Origin: Ichthyophonus hoferi
Taxonomy: Eukaryota > Opisthokonta > Ichthyosporea > Ichthyophonida > Ichthyophonidae
Direction: 5' to 3'
Assembly: GCA_002751075.1 (NCBI GenBank)
Contig: NAOQ01000744.1
Span: forward strand, 1-22,711
Length of the DNA stretch: 22,711 nt
The notes below the pieces were generated by a model that worked only from the letters and a program-made list of their open reading frames with translations, was not told the DNA's origin and did not search any database. The position numbers and the translations under genes were made by a program. Of this stretch, positions 22,060 to 22,711 are shown piece by piece. The stretch's first letter is position 1. Every line of letters starts with the position of its first letter.

Positions 22060-22081
22060 GTTGGGACTTTGGTGAAGACAG

Positions 22082-22090
22082 TATATAAAG
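22082..22090 (+). promoter_or_regulatory. TATA box of the chitin-binding gene
   Basis: TATATAAAG followed by a short G+C-richer stretch matches the TATA consensus and lies 68 bases before the start codon. Transcription would be expected to start near 22110-22116, leaving a 5' untranslated region of about 45 bases. Confidence 0.7.
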
Positions 22091-22120
22091 GTGCGTATCT
22101 ACGGATAATAACAATCATAC

Positions 22121-22144
22121 ATGGCTTTCGTCAATAGTCAGTAG
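22121..22144 (+). promoter_or_regulatory. Short upstream open reading frame in the 5' leader
   Basis: An ATG at 22121 in the context ATACATGG opens a seven-codon frame (MAFVNSQ) that stops at 22142-22144, 13 bases before the main ATG and in a different frame. If transcription starts upstream of 22121 it could lower translation of the main frame; if it starts downstream the uORF is not in the mRNA. Confidence 0.4.
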
Positions 22145-22157
22145 TCATATATTCAAG

Positions 22158-22711
22158 ATGACAATAATTAACATTTCTCTAAGTTTAGGTAAGAAGCAGC
22201 TATAGTGGCTTTATTAGGGTTGACATCATCTGTATGTGTTTAATACACTGGATAAGGTGAAAGTAGCAATCAACATATGTATACATAACTATTATCATCA
22301 TTTTCAAAGTTTCATGCTTGTATGTTTAATCCTAAATACCGCTGGTACATATGTATATCCATCCTATTCAGACACTTATTTAAATTGAATACAATATTGG
22401 ATGGCGTTGAGTATCTGTTTTTCCCTATCCTCAAATCAGGTTGCAGGAATGTCTATCTTCGTAAGCACTAACATGCATTTTATCATTCCCAATATGCAGT
22501 TCTAGCACTTGTTGCTTGCCTCAGTATTGAGGCTCAGGCTGCCTCAACCCCATTCACTTGCCCTAAAGATTATAAGAGTGATAAAAATCCTAACTATCGT
22601 GATCCTGAGAATTGCCGAAAGTTCTATGTGTGTAAAAATGATACTGTGGAGCACTTTGAATGCGCTGCGAATGAAAGCCTCAACCCTGTGACTCGCTACT
22701 GTGCTCCTACC
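22158..22711 (+). CDS. Secreted chitin-binding (peritrophin-A/ChtBD2-type) protein, 5' part only
   Basis: Exon 1 is 22158-22188 and exon 2 runs from 22500 to the window edge. The donor G/GTAAGA and acceptor ATGCAG join in phase 1 and restore an open frame. Residues 1-24 form a classic signal peptide (hydrophobic core LSLVLALVACLS, then EAQA before the likely cleavage). The mature part begins ASTPFTC and shows the ChtBD2 cysteine pattern: C, 17 residues, C, 5, C, 9, C, 12, C, with the aromatic FYVC typical of the fold. The sixth cysteine and the rest of the protein lie beyond the window. The family binds chitin in cuticles, peritrophic matrices and other extracellular coats, and many members carry several such domains. 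The intron inside the signal peptide is common in secreted proteins. A TATA box and a dyad lie upstream. The fold is confident; the exact role is unknown. Confidence 0.88.

Larger units (their letters stand above)
17392..22081. other. Long intergenic region between the seven-helix gene and the chitin-binding gene
   Basis: After the polyadenylation signal of the seven-helix gene there is no accepted gene for about 4.7 kb. The stretch holds a compact hairpin (18343-18370), a palindromic E-box cluster (19232-19260), exon-like scraps (19429-20062), modules of the dispersed repeat family (20122-20348, 20999-21104) and a TA run (21924-21949). Most of the remainder is featureless A+T-rich DNA. Confidence 0.55.

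Noticed and set aside
17392-22081. Search for virus-like or LTR elements in the long gap
   Set aside because: No reverse transcriptase, integrase, capsid or envelope-like frame and no paired long terminal repeats could be recognised.

Overview
The window is nuclear DNA from a eukaryote, very A+T-rich (about 70% by eye), with genes cut into short exons by canonical GT-AG introns. The secreted chitin-binding (peritrophin-A/ChtBD2-type) protein at the right edge points to an invertebrate animal or close animal relative. The two complete genes belong to, or resemble, families I know best from fungi, plants and protists, which would fit an early-branching lineage such as a sponge. That placement is inference; there is no rRNA or mitochondrial marker here.

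Layout. Positions 1-1858 are non-coding. A 12-exon gene runs on the minus strand from 7712 down to 1859 and encodes a 439-residue J-domain co-chaperone of the Caj1/Djp1 (DnaJ-X) type. Its fifth intron holds a complete tRNA-Gln(UUG) gene on the same strand, with its own Pol III terminator. About 3 kb of non-coding DNA (7713-10737) separates it from a divergent 11-exon plus-strand gene (10738-17391), which encodes a 453-residue seven-helix membrane protein I cannot name. All exon joins in both genes keep frame and phase, so these models are well supported.

From 17392 to 22157 there is a long non-coding stretch with dispersed repeats, hairpins, a palindromic E-box cluster and a few exon-like scraps that may be an unrecognised or decayed small gene. 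At 22082 a good TATA box starts the third gene. It has a signal-peptide exon (22158-22188) and a second exon (22500 to the window edge) carrying five of the six cysteines of a chitin-binding domain.

Repeats. A diverged dispersed repeat family has modules near 1051-1182, 9311-9727 and 20122-21104, in the same order where more than one module is present; one module has a tRNA-like Pol III promoter on the minus strand, suggesting a SINE. Several introns begin with long degenerate pentanucleotide tracts whose T/G-rich strand is the sense strand in both genes. I see no CRISPR array, no rRNA and no recognisable virus-like or LTR element.

The three genes do not form an obvious pathway. One is a cytosolic chaperone partner, one an integral membrane protein and one a secreted protein; they look like ordinary neighbours rather than a cluster.
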